Virus record (IMG/VR): IMGVR_UViG_3300029787_000172
Coordinates: 1-34,252 of that record
Reading direction: 5' to 3' (one strand)
Source: a virus
Length of the DNA: 34,252 nt
Below, piece by piece: positions 1-5,677 of this stretch. The position numbers were made by a program, and so were the translations under genes. Every line of letters starts with the position of its first letter. Positions within the stretch are counted from its first letter, which is position 1. The notes beneath the pieces are model-generated. The model did not search any database. It saw nothing but the letters and a program-made list of their open reading frames with translations, and had not been told where the DNA came from.

Positions 1-119
1 ATTGCGGTGTAAACCTCATGCCGAAGAGTTCCAGCCACCAGAGATATGCTTTCTCCTGCCTCTCTGGATGTGTCGGTTTTGCCCGCCGCAACGGGAATGT
101 CAAAAAGGTCAGGGATCAT
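1..119 (-). CDS. Winged-helix-like small protein, N-terminal part (continues across the circular join)
   Basis: An ATG at 119-117 opens a frame that stays open to base 1 and leaves two bases (AT) of an unfinished codon. The first 39 residues include the stretch GKTDTSREAGESI, typical of small phage DNA-binding proteins whose second half is a winged helix. Joining base 1 to base 34,252 completes an ATT codon and leads in frame into residues 41-94 (see 34087-34252). The start overlaps the stop of the upstream gene as ATGA, so the two are translationally coupled. Role inferred only: probably a small DNA-binding regulator of the leftward operon. The reading across the join is directly visible. 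Confidence 0.7.
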   Translation of the reverse strand, partial: MIPDLFDIPVAAGKTDTSREAGESISLVAGTLRHEVYTA

Positions 120-352
120 AAGTCATCCCCTTGCGACCAAGCATTGATGCGTTCTGTGATTTCGTTCCGCGCTTTGACAACCAGGGCTTGCGCGTCTTCA
201 AAATCTGGCAAGTCGATTTCGTCAAAAACCGTTGTCTGTTGCGCGGCTTTATTTATAAGCCGGATGCAGTTCTCAATCGATTCCTCAACGGCCTTCAAGT
301 CTTGTTCAGACTCAATATAGTCTCTACAAGAAAATTCATCTGATATTGACAT
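116..352 (-). CDS. Small acidic protein of unknown function, first gene of the leftward operon
   Basis: A 78-residue acidic protein. An upstream in-frame ATG at 394 exists, but the ATG at 352 is preferred because GGAGAGAG lies 3 bases before it and the predicted promoter -10 box at 384-389 would put the transcript start (about 377) downstream of 394. The sequence is largely helical with many Glu and Asp and no motif I recognise. As the first gene behind the leftward early promoter it should be expressed early. It ends in an ATGA overlap with the winged-helix gene. Confidence 0.7.
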   Translation of the reverse strand: MSISDEFSCRDYIESEQDLKAVEESIENCIRLINKAAQQTTVFDEIDLPDFEDAQALVVKARNEITERINAWSQGDDL

Positions 353-383
353 TTGCTCTCTCCAAAGCGGTTTTGATGATTTG

Positions 384-411
384 ATAATAAACATTTTGTT
401 GCACCCGTCAA
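384..411 (-). promoter_or_regulatory. Leftward early promoter with an operator in its spacer
   Basis: On the minus strand TTGACG (411-406) and TATTAT (389-384) are separated by 16 bases, each matching 5 of 6 sigma-70 consensus positions. The spacer contains AACATTTTGTT (390-400 on the plus strand), an AACA-N3-TGTT dyad also found in the divergent rightward promoter. Expected start is about 377, giving a 25-base leader with a Shine-Dalgarno before the ATG at 352. A repressor on the dyad would block polymerase directly. Confidence 0.6.
390..400. promoter_or_regulatory. Candidate operator OL (AACA-N3-TGTT)
   Basis: AACATTTTGTT matches the pattern AACA-N3-TGTT and lies in the spacer of the leftward promoter. 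Its centre is 40 bp from the matching site in the rightward promoter. The likely ligand is the HTH protein encoded at 453; this is inference. Confidence 0.5.
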
Positions 412-417
412 TAGCTC

Positions 418-446
418 TTTACACAAAAAAACAAATTGTTTATAAG
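418..446 (+). promoter_or_regulatory. Rightward early promoter; predicted leaderless transcript
   Basis: TTTACA (418-423) and TATAAG (441-446) are 17 bases apart, each 5 of 6 to consensus. The -10 box ends 6 bases before the ATG at 453, so transcription should begin at or within a base or two of the start codon. No Shine-Dalgarno precedes that ATG, which agrees with leaderless translation as known for lambda cI from PRM. An operator dyad (429-441) occupies the spacer. Confidence 0.6.
429..441. promoter_or_regulatory. Candidate operator OR (perfect inverted repeat)
   Basis: AAACAA-A-TTGTTT is a perfect 6+6 bp inverted repeat between the -35 and -10 boxes of the rightward promoter. Its core AACAAATTGTT shares AACA-N3-TGTT with the site at 390-400. 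The placement suggests autoregulation of the adjacent HTH gene. Confidence 0.55.
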
Positions 447-452
447 CAATCT

Positions 453-641
453 ATGACACATTCTTTATTCATCGAAATTTTGGGCGGGACCACCGCCGTT
501 GCACGGGCGCTAGACGTTAGCCCCCAGAACGTCACGAATTGGAAGCGAAGGAGTATTCCCTGGAAATACCGCTTTCGCATGGTTCGGATGGCTGAGATAA
601 AGAACGTCAGAATACCAGATAAATTCATGGAGTCACGATGA
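453..641 (+). CDS. YdaS/Cro-type helix-turn-helix repressor
   Basis: A 62-residue protein. Residues 10-32 (GGTTAVARALDVSPQNVTNW) read as the helix-turn-helix of the YdaS/Cro family: a short helix, 'ARALDVS' turn and 'QNVTNWKRR' recognition helix. The upstream ATG at 381 is rejected because it precedes the predicted promoter. The gene is the first on the rightward early transcript and probably represses both divergent promoters through the two AACA-N3-TGTT sites. It has no Shine-Dalgarno, consistent with a leaderless mRNA. Its stop overlaps the next start as ATGA. The family call is firm; the operators and regulatory targets are inferred. Confidence 0.8.
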   Translation: MTHSLFIEILGGTTAVARALDVSPQNVTNWKRRSIPWKYRFRMVRMAEIKNVRIPDKFMESR

Positions 642-1060
642 AGAGGTGCAAGCGCGACACTGTGTTCAGCCAGCTTGTGCGGGAGCGGTCTAATTGGACT
701 TGTGAGCGTTGCGGTTGCTACGTTCCCGAAGGCGAACGCCAGCGGCTTCATTGCAGCCATATCGTTTCGAGAAAATATCGGCGGTTACGGTGGGAACCAA
801 TTAACGCCGTGGCGCACTGCGCTATGTGCCACAGCCACCTAACAGATAGACCGCATGAATTTGGGCGGTGGGTTGATGAGACTTTAGGCCGTAGCGTTTC
901 GGATAGGTTGTCGGAATTGTCCCAGCCCATCGGTAAGTATTCAAAGCCACAGCTTGAAGACATTTATCAGAATTTAAAGGCCAGCCTGAAGCAGATTCAA
1001 ATGCAACGGGCCGACGGCGAAACGGGTCGGCTTGATTTTGAGAGTCCCTATGGAGAATGA
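638..1060 (+). CDS. HNH endonuclease-like protein (NinG/Rap-like zinc HNH)
   Basis: A 140-residue protein with the layout of a small zinc HNH nuclease. C22xxC25 and C61xxC64 form the likely zinc site, with H41 (in CSHIVSRKYRRLRW), N56 and H65 as candidate His-Asn-His metal/catalytic residues. The spacing resembles phage NinG/Rap-type recombination nucleases, but I cannot separate that from other HNH families by eye. It follows the repressor with a 4-base ATGA overlap, so it is an early rightward gene. The C-terminal 45 residues are charged and helical. A role in recombination, processing of branched DNA or host-DNA attack would be inference. Confidence 0.7.
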   Translation: MKRCKRDTVFSQLVRERSNWTCERCGCYVPEGERQRLHCSHIVSRKYRRLRWEPINAVAHCAMCHSHLTDRPHEFGRWVDETLGRSVSDRLSELSQPIGKYSKPQLEDIYQNLKASLKQIQMQRADGETGRLDFESPYGE

Positions 1061-1211
1061 GATTACATGGTGCCAGTGGATTCCGAAAACGGAACCCGAA
1101 AGGATTGCGGAGTACGAGCGTGACGGTTGGGAAGTTCGAGAGGTTAACTGTCACCACGGCCACCATGCGGTGTTAGCGGTGAGATATGAAACAGATGTGT
1201 CAGACCTGTGA
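1050..1211 (+). CDS. Small protein of unknown function (53 residues)
   Basis: A short frame starting at ATG 1050 inside the end of the HNH gene and ending at TGA 1209-1211 inside the next gene. It carries a Trp-rich start (ENEITWCQWIP), a 'YERDGWEVRE' strand-type segment and a His cluster (CHHGHH) followed by 'AVLAVRYE'. The balanced composition and the way it fills an otherwise empty gap between two tightly coupled genes argue that it is real. No strong Shine-Dalgarno is visible, so translation may depend on coupling. Function unknown; the Cys/His group could bind a metal. Confidence 0.5.
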   Translation: MENEITWCQWIPKTEPERIAEYERDGWEVREVNCHHGHHAVLAVRYETDVSDL

Positions 1212-1398
1212 TGGTGAACGGATTATTTATCGTCCCGTCCGCACTCTCACGGCGGTGCGTGAGCGAGGAACTTATTTTAGTTGGCCCGAAGAGAAGTGGC
1301 TCCCAATTTTGGTACATGAAGAATGGGAGATTGGCGGCATTGATGCTTGCCCCGAGTGCCAACAGATGTCGGAAGCAGAGTTCAATGGGAGAGTGTGA
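1186..1398 (+). CDS. Small zinc-binding protein (two CxxC pairs)
   Basis: A 70-residue protein with C5xxC8-D-G-E near the start and C55-P-E-C58 near the end, an arrangement like a minimal DnaJ-type or rubredoxin-like zinc knuckle. The intervening part is a strand-rich segment with several Trp residues. Start at ATG 1186 after a GGTGAGAT-type ribosome site; the ATG at 1195 is an alternative that would still keep both CxxC pairs. The stop overlaps the next start as TGATG. Phage early operons often carry such small zinc proteins; the target is unknown. Confidence 0.6.
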   Translation: MKQMCQTCDGERIIYRPVRTLTAVRERGTYFSWPEEKWLPILVHEEWEIGGIDACPECQQMSEAEFNGRV

Positions 1399-1742
1399 TG
1401 GGCTTTGAGGATTTTTGGAAAGCATACCCGCGCAAAACTCAAAAGGCGGTGGCGAGGAAAACATTTGAGGAGATCACGGGCGGCGGGAAAATGACCTCTA
1501 CTTGTGGTGTAAAGATTTTATCGAAGGCTACGCCAGAGGAACTAATTGAGGCGGCTTTAGCTTTTCGTTGGAAAATGCGGATTGAAGAAGAACAAGAAGA
1601 GCGGTTTATTCCAATGCCATCGACTTGGTTGAACCAAGCGAGATTTGAGGATATGGACGAAGACGAACGTAGAGAACTGGCTAACAAGATGCGTACTTTG
1701 ATGGAACGCATGGAGAAGCCTCGATTGCGTGTGGTCGGCTGA
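1398..1742 (+). CDS. Replication-type protein (replisome-organizer/helicase-loader C-terminal-like)
   Basis: A 114-residue protein beginning FEDFWKAYPRKTQKAVARK and containing 'FIPMPSTWLNQARFED' at about residues 72-87. The pair of motifs 'FW.aYPrK..K..A' and 'pmPstWLn..rwed' is characteristic of the C-terminal half of phage and bacterial replication-initiation or replisome-organizer proteins, where the N-terminal winged-helix half is missing here. It ends in a charged helix. In a genome with no recognisable polymerase, primase or helicase this is the best candidate for recruiting the host replisome. The non-coding block directly downstream could hold the origin. Function is inferred from motif resemblance only. 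Confidence 0.6.
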   Translation: MGFEDFWKAYPRKTQKAVARKTFEEITGGGKMTSTCGVKILSKATPEELIEAALAFRWKMRIEEEQEERFIPMPSTWLNQARFEDMDEDERRELANKMRTLMERMEKPRLRVVG

Positions 1743-2044
1743 ATAACGGCAGCACACGCGATTTAAAGCCCTACTGTGGGGTTCTGACTAGGGCAAGCCC
1801 GGTGCGTAAGGTGTGGGGGCGTCAGACGGCCAGATAGATGGTCGAAAGCAGACACCGACTAACACGCCTCTATCGGTAGTGTTAGGCCAAAAGCGAAGGC
1901 GCGGCTCCGGGAGTCAAACTTCACGCTTAAGGCTGGCACCGCCTTGGATTTAATCCAGGGTGGTCGTGCTATGCCTTAGCTCAGGACACTCACCAGGAGT
2001 CAAACTAAAGGTTAAAGAGAGTTAAGAAGAACATAGAGGGTTGA
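1743..2044 (+). ncRNA. 302-bp structured non-coding block (candidate ncRNA or origin)
   Basis: No credible gene in either strand, which stands out in a genome of overlapping genes. It contains a series of hairpins: GCCCTA/TAGGGC (1768-1773 with 1789-1794), which competes with GGGC/GCCC (1791-1794 with 1797-1800); CGGCC/GGTCG within a GGTGT/ACACC helix (about 1810-1856); a perfect CTAACAC/GTGTTAG stem (1859-1865 with 1879-1885); and a 12-bp stem with two G-U pairs (1938-1949 with 1953-1964). The 11-mer GGAGTCAAACT occurs twice (1910-1920 and 1996-2006). It is not a tRNA, tmRNA or RNase P RNA that I recognise. A replication origin is an alternative, given the replication-type gene just upstream. 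Confidence 0.45.
1938..1964 (+). other. 12-bp hairpin within the non-coding block
   Basis: Arms 1938-1949 and 1953-1964 pair over 12 positions, two of them G-U, around a TTA loop. The G-U pairs can form on RNA from the plus strand but would be A-C mismatches on the minus strand. That points to a rightward RNA rather than a DNA cruciform. No T-run follows, so it is not an intrinsic terminator. Confidence 0.6.
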
Positions 2045-2230
2045 ATGAGATTAATTTGGGCGAGATATGAGGATGGAAATGTTGGGATTTGTCTCCAAGG
2101 TGATGGTGAGGATAGGGGTGATTATTCGATGGTCAAAATATCGGCTGACCAAGCTATCCGATTGGCTGAAGACTTTTTGGTCTTAGCGAGAGAATGTAGG
2201 GCGTCAGGTAAATATAATGAAAGCACTTAG
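2045..2230 (+). CDS. Small protein of unknown function (61 residues)
   Basis: A 61-residue protein preceded by a purine-rich ribosome site (GAGGG) 5-9 bases before the ATG. The N-terminal half looks like beta strands (RLIWARYEDGNVGICLQGD) and the C-terminal half like an amphipathic helix (ADQAIRLAEDFLVLARE). No family recognised. It overlaps the next gene by 14 bases, so the two are probably co-translated, and it lies between the two structured non-coding blocks. Confidence 0.6.
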   Translation: MRLIWARYEDGNVGICLQGDGEDRGDYSMVKISADQAIRLAEDFLVLARECRASGKYNEST

Positions 2231-2651
2231 AATCGACCCCGGTGAGCCTGTAGTCATTGAGGAGACTCCGAAGGCGGGAGTCTATAGGCAGAGGCGGTTA
2301 AGTGTATTTGAACGCTGGCAGCGCGAAGGAAAGCTGGAGCGGCGTCATGCCAACGCTGCGAAGATGTTTAACTTTGATTTTGAGACAGCAAACTTTGGAG
2401 ACAACTACGCCATTGTGGATTTGGAAAAGGTGGCGAGGGTGATGGCTTCCGATCACATTGCGGTTAAAACCCTGGAAGCAAGAAAACGCGTCACCGAAGC
2501 AATTAAGGCCGTGGGCGCTATAGGCGGCGGGTATTTGTGGGATTATGTCGGGCTAGAGAAGCCGGTAACTAAAAGTGGTCAGGATGTCCGTGAAGTGTTT
2601 GGGTCGTTAAGAATTGTTTTAGACCAGCTTGCAAATCACTATTCTGTGTAG
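2217..2651 (+). CDS. DUF6456-like protein (alphaproteobacterial phage/chromosome family)
   Basis: A 144-residue protein. The C-terminal part has the pattern of DUF6456: a helix beginning 'KTLEARKRVTEAIKAVG', then 'GYLWDYVGLEKPV' and a final 'VFGSLRIVLDQLANHY', matching the usual 'GLe......K.vLriALdrLa.HY' ending. The N-terminal part has the 'VFERWQREGKLERRHANAA' helix that normally precedes it. DUF6456 proteins are known mainly from Alphaproteobacteria and their phages, often beside regulatory or replication genes, so this is the best host clue here. Role unknown; a DNA-binding or regulatory job, possibly late-gene control given the terminator-protected late operon just downstream, is inference. 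Confidence 0.6.
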   Translation: MKALRIDPGEPVVIEETPKAGVYRQRRLSVFERWQREGKLERRHANAAKMFNFDFETANFGDNYAIVDLEKVARVMASDHIAVKTLEARKRVTEAIKAVGAIGGGYLWDYVGLEKPVTKSGQDVREVFGSLRIVLDQLANHYSV

Positions 2652-2858
2652 AAAAGGTTTGGTGGTTGCAACTGAATGTAGTATAAAAAGATACTCTGAG
2701 AGAATATATGTTGGTATTTTGGCTTAGATGGTGGATCAGTTAGGATAGCGACCTAGCGCCAGTCTAAGCAAGCTGTGAGGACAAGGGCAGTCTGGCTAGT
2801 CAAATTTTGACCGCCTCGCCGTTGCAGTAAGGGGGATCGCAAGCCCCCACGTTTTTTT
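2652..2858 (+). ncRNA. Second structured non-coding block, ending in tandem terminators
   Basis: About 200 bases without a gene. A weak promoter-like TTGGTG (2659-2664), 17 bases, TATAAA (2682-2687) precedes it, though the -35 match is poor. It holds a small hairpin AGTAT/ATACT (2681-2696). A long composite hairpin follows: GCTTAGA/TCTAAGC (2722-2728 with 2763-2769), TGGTG/CGCCA (2729-2733 with 2757-2761) and TTAGG/CCTAG (2740-2744 with 2752-2756). A GTCAAA-T-TTTGAC palindrome lies at 2799-2811. Two consecutive intrinsic terminators close it. The layout resembles a short terminated leader RNA such as lambda 6S from pR', or a put-type antitermination RNA. I do not recognise a named RNA family. 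Confidence 0.45.
2831..2858 (+). terminator. Intrinsic terminator 1 (upstream of the late genes)
   Basis: GGGGG (2831-2835) pairs with CCCCC (2844-2848) around an 8-base loop, followed after three bases by seven T (2852-2858). It is the first of two tandem terminators directly before the late operon. Confidence 0.75.
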
Positions 2859-2878
2859 GCCCCTCTGGGGCTTTTTTT
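2859..2878 (+). terminator. Intrinsic terminator 2 (upstream of the late genes)
   Basis: GCCCC (2859-2863), loop TCT, GGGGC (2867-2871) and seven T (2872-2878) form a textbook rho-independent terminator. The first late gene starts 11 bases later with no room for a promoter, so late transcription must read through both terminators. Confidence 0.85.
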
Positions 2879-2889
2879 ATGGGAAAATC

Positions 2890-4161
2890 ATGCAAGGCCA
2901 CATCCGTGAAATGGCTGCGCTTCTCCAGGGTATGGGGAGGGGTGGCGACACCATCCTAGCCCACATTAACCCCCAAGAGGCCATGCTGTTGGATGCGGTG
3001 ACTGATGGCGGGTCGATTAATCCTGTGACGGGGATGCCTGAGTTCTTTATGGACGAGTTTGGCGACCAAGAAGCGTTAGGGATTGGAGAGCCAGGAGAGT
3101 CGGGATATGGCACAGACCCAGACACTGGGGAAGACCATGATGCTTATTATGGTTATGAACCGGGCAGGGCCATGTTCTATTCTGAACCTCAAGTTACTAA
3201 TCCAACAAACCAACAGCTATCAGCGTTAAACACTTACGTCACAAACAATCCTTACCAAGCGCCTTCATCGTTTTTAGATACACTTAAGACTGCCGTAACA
3301 GGACTTATAGAGCTTCCTCCGAATCTTGTTGGTGTAGACCTTGAATTTACCGGCAAAGATATTTTTGGGGGAGATTTAAGCCGCGCATTGGCGGGGCGTC
3401 CTGGCAACCAGCCAGCAATGTCGGCAGAAATTAACCCACTGGGAATTGTCGGTGGCGCAGCGGCTGACCTTGCTGGTGCGTTAGTGGGTGGAGCTATTTC
3501 CCCAACAGTCAATATAGACACAAGCGGAAATGTTACGACTCACGGCGGGATTGGTAATACTATCGACCAAGTTACCGATTTTATAGCTGACCCGCCTGAC
3601 ATTGTAAGCGGCGTAACTGGTTTGCCAGCCGAAATTGCGGACGCACTTGGAATAACAACAACTCCCACCGATGAGCAACAAATAGCAAGCAATGCGGCCC
3701 CGTCGCCACTGTCCCTGACAGTGGAACCGCCAGATGCTATGGAACCGCCAGAAAATATGCAGCCTCTTGGAAGCCCCGGGGACGTGCAACCCGCACAGAC
3801 TATGCCAAACATGACGCCGATGAATGCTGTGTCGCCGCCAAGTGACGCTGCGCCATATACAGTTGTAGATGAATATTTAGATAAGGCGTATGATGTCGTT
3901 ACGGGCATCCCGAATTTTATTGCAACCATCCCTGATCGGTTAAGCCCAGCGACGGTTTCTATACCAGGGCAACAAGCCTCAACGAACACCGGCCTTCCAC
4001 CGGATTATTTTGAGGAAAGCAATGACCCGTTTTATCAAACACCGTTACAAATGACCACTCCACAACAGGTCGCTGAACAAATTATTGCACAGCAAGAGTT
4101 AGTGAATGCCTTGACCCAGCCGGGATACACCAGAGCGGGACAGGGAAGAATTTACCTTTAG
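2890..4161 (+). CDS. Virion-associated protein, marine-phage type (first late gene)
   Basis: A 423-residue protein. The frame is open upstream to a TTG at 2857, but that lies inside the terminator stem, so the ATG at 2890 is taken. Near the start it has GDTILAHINPQEAMLLDAV followed by 'GGSINPVTGMPEFFMDEFG', a signature I associate with large structural or virion proteins of marine phages. The middle is low in complexity with Gly/Ala-rich, membrane-compatible stretches (about 190-220) and Pro-rich segments (about 275-330). The C-terminus has a Gln-rich helix (TPQQVAEQIIAQQELVNAL). It precedes the methyltransferase and terminase genes. A virion or ejection role is inferred; no enzyme motif is seen. 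Confidence 0.55.
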   Translation: MQGHIREMAALLQGMGRGGDTILAHINPQEAMLLDAVTDGGSINPVTGMPEFFMDEFGDQEALGIGEPGESGYGTDPDTGEDHDAYYGYEPGRAMFYSEPQVTNPTNQQLSALNTYVTNNPYQAPSSFLDTLKTAVTGLIELPPNLVGVDLEFTGKDIFGGDLSRALAGRPGNQPAMSAEINPLGIVGGAAADLAGALVGGAISPTVNIDTSGNVTTHGGIGNTIDQVTDFIADPPDIVSGVTGLPAEIADALGITTTPTDEQQIASNAAPSPLSLTVEPPDAMEPPENMQPLGSPGDVQPAQTMPNMTPMNAVSPPSDAAPYTVVDEYLDKAYDVVTGIPNFIATIPDRLSPATVSIPGQQASTNTGLPPDYFEESNDPFYQTPLQMTTPQQVAEQIIAQQELVNALTQPGYTRAGQGRIYL

Positions 4162-4188
4162 CACCCTTCGGGGCCAGCGGAGATAAAT

Positions 4189-5337
4189 ATGGAAGTAATC
4201 GAAAAAGAGGTTACGGGGTTGATCCCCTATGCCTCTAACTCACGGACACACGATGACGCTCAAGTGGCTCAGATTGCCGCGTCGATAAAGGAGTTCGGGT
4301 TCAATAACCCTGTGCTTATAGACGAAACGGGTGGCATCATAGCGGGACATGGACGTGTCCTAGCGGCAAGGAAACTCAGCCTGGATAAAGTGCCAACCAT
4401 TGAATTGGCGCACCTGACTCCAAACCAACGCAAAGCATATGTCATTGCAGACAATAAGCTGGCGTTAAATGCGGGTTGGGATATGGAGATGCTCTCCCTA
4501 GAGATGGGGGACTTAGACAAGGAAGGGTTTGACCTTTCGCTGATTGGTTTTGATGACAACGAACTGGCGGAAATACTTGCAGACAAGAATGAAGGCTTAA
4601 CCGACCCCGACGAGGTGCCTGACCTACCTGACGAGCCTGTTACAAAAGAGGGTGACGTTTGGTTGTTGGGAAAGCACAGATTGATGTGCGGCGATAGCAC
4701 TAGCATCGATGCGGTTGATAAGCTGATGGATGGGGTAAAAATTGATTTAGTCCACACTGATCCTCCGTATGGCATGAACGCAGTTTCTAAGAGCGGCGTT
4801 TTATCTAAAACATACAAAGCCGACATAATCGGTGATAACAACGCAGACGTTGCAAAGGATGCGTTCAATCTGATTTACGGGATGTTTCCAGACGCCAAAC
4901 ATATTTGGTGGGGCGCAAATTATTATAGCTCCGTTCTTCCTGATAGTGAGTGTTGGATGGTGTGGGACAAGAACAACGGCAAAAGCGATCAGACAGATTG
5001 CGAATTGGCGTGGTCAAACTTTCGGAGCGTTGTGCGCCAGTTTACGCAAGCGTCAGAAAAAACAAACCGTGTCCACCCGACGCAGAAGCCCGTCAGCCTC
5101 ATGGAATGGATTATTAAGCGGTTCAAATTGTCGGCTAAGTCTATTGCGGATTTCTTTGGCGGGTCAGGGTCAACACTTATTGCAGCGGAGATACATAATA
5201 TTCCCGCTTTTGTTATGGAATACGACCCCGCGTTTTGTGATGTTATTATAAAACGCTGGCAAAACTTTACGGGCGAAAAGGCAAAGCTGGAGGATAGCGG
5301 TCAATACTTCCCGTCTATAAAAGCTGATGCCGCGTAG
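4189..5337 (+). CDS. ParB-like nuclease-domain/DNA N-methyltransferase fusion
   Basis: A 382-residue two-domain protein. Residues 1-95 form a ParB/Srx-type domain with the G48-G-I-I-A-G-H-G-R56 signature. Residues 155-365 form an N6-adenine/N4-cytosine methyltransferase with motif IV TDPPYG (190-195), 'HPTQKP' (296-301) and S-adenosylmethionine motif I DFFGGSGST (321-329). Motif IV before motif I marks the beta class, to which CcrM of Alphaproteobacteria belongs. Such fusions are common in phages next to terminase genes. Likely role: methylating phage DNA, either against host restriction or to mark DNA for packaging. Preceded by a GGAG ribosome site; overlaps the small terminase gene by 11 bases. 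Confidence 0.9.
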   Translation: MEVIEKEVTGLIPYASNSRTHDDAQVAQIAASIKEFGFNNPVLIDETGGIIAGHGRVLAARKLSLDKVPTIELAHLTPNQRKAYVIADNKLALNAGWDMEMLSLEMGDLDKEGFDLSLIGFDDNELAEILADKNEGLTDPDEVPDLPDEPVTKEGDVWLLGKHRLMCGDSTSIDAVDKLMDGVKIDLVHTDPPYGMNAVSKSGVLSKTYKADIIGDNNADVAKDAFNLIYGMFPDAKHIWWGANYYSSVLPDSECWMVWDKNNGKSDQTDCELAWSNFRSVVRQFTQASEKTNRVHPTQKPVSLMEWIIKRFKLSAKSIADFFGGSGSTLIAAEIHNIPAFVMEYDPAFCDVIIKRWQNFTGEKAKLEDSGQYFPSIKADAA

Positions 5338-5677
5338 TAAGGGCCAGCCAGCGTTTAAGCCAACGGACGAAGAGCGGAAGCTGGTTGAACAAATGTCGGC
5401 GGTGGGCATACCGCAGTCCAATATAGCAATGGTTCTCCGCGATGGCATTGATGACAAAACGCTGAGAAAACATTTCCGCAAGGAACTAGACACAGCGGCG
5501 ACAAAGGCCAATGCAAAAATAGGCGGCACGTTATTCAACAAGGCCGTCAACGGAGACACGTCAGCGGCAATATTCTGGGCCAAGACACGGATGGGCTGGA
5601 AAGAGACAAGCGTTCAAGAACACGCTGGCGGCGTTGCGGTTAGCATCCAGTTAAATGCAACTAAATCTGGAAATTGA
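5327..5677 (+). CDS. terS: Terminase small subunit
   Basis: A 116-residue protein directly before the large terminase. It starts with an HTH-like region (EERKLVEQMSAVGIPQSNIA ... DDKTLRKHF) suited to DNA binding. It then has the hallmark segment NGDTSAAIFWAKTRMGWKE (about 80-98), matching the 'N.tAaiFWLKtR.gW.e' pattern of small terminase subunits. It would recognise the packaging site and load the large subunit. The start lies inside the methyltransferase gene and the end overlaps terL by 23 bases, so all three are one translational unit. Confidence 0.85.
   Translation: MPRSKGQPAFKPTDEERKLVEQMSAVGIPQSNIAMVLRDGIDDKTLRKHFRKELDTAATKANAKIGGTLFNKAVNGDTSAAIFWAKTRMGWKETSVQEHAGGVAVSIQLNATKSGN

Noticed and set aside
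1743-2044. tmRNA, RNase P RNA or group I intron in the non-coding block
   Set aside because: None of the conserved elements of these RNAs (tRNA-like ends, GAGGAAAGTCC-type core, intron P/Q/R/S segments) could be found by eye.
2857-2889. Extension of the first late gene to a TTG at 2857
   Set aside because: That start lies within the stem of intrinsic terminator 2, and the extra 11 residues are encoded by the terminator itself.
4189-4480. ParB domain as evidence for plasmid partition
   Set aside because: The domain is fused to a methyltransferase and no ParA gene or centromere-like repeats are present, so partition is not supported.
4269-4868. 199-codon open frame on the minus strand inside the methyltransferase gene
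   Set aside because: Ser/Pro-rich shadow of a gene with strong motif support on the plus strand; no ribosome site or domain.
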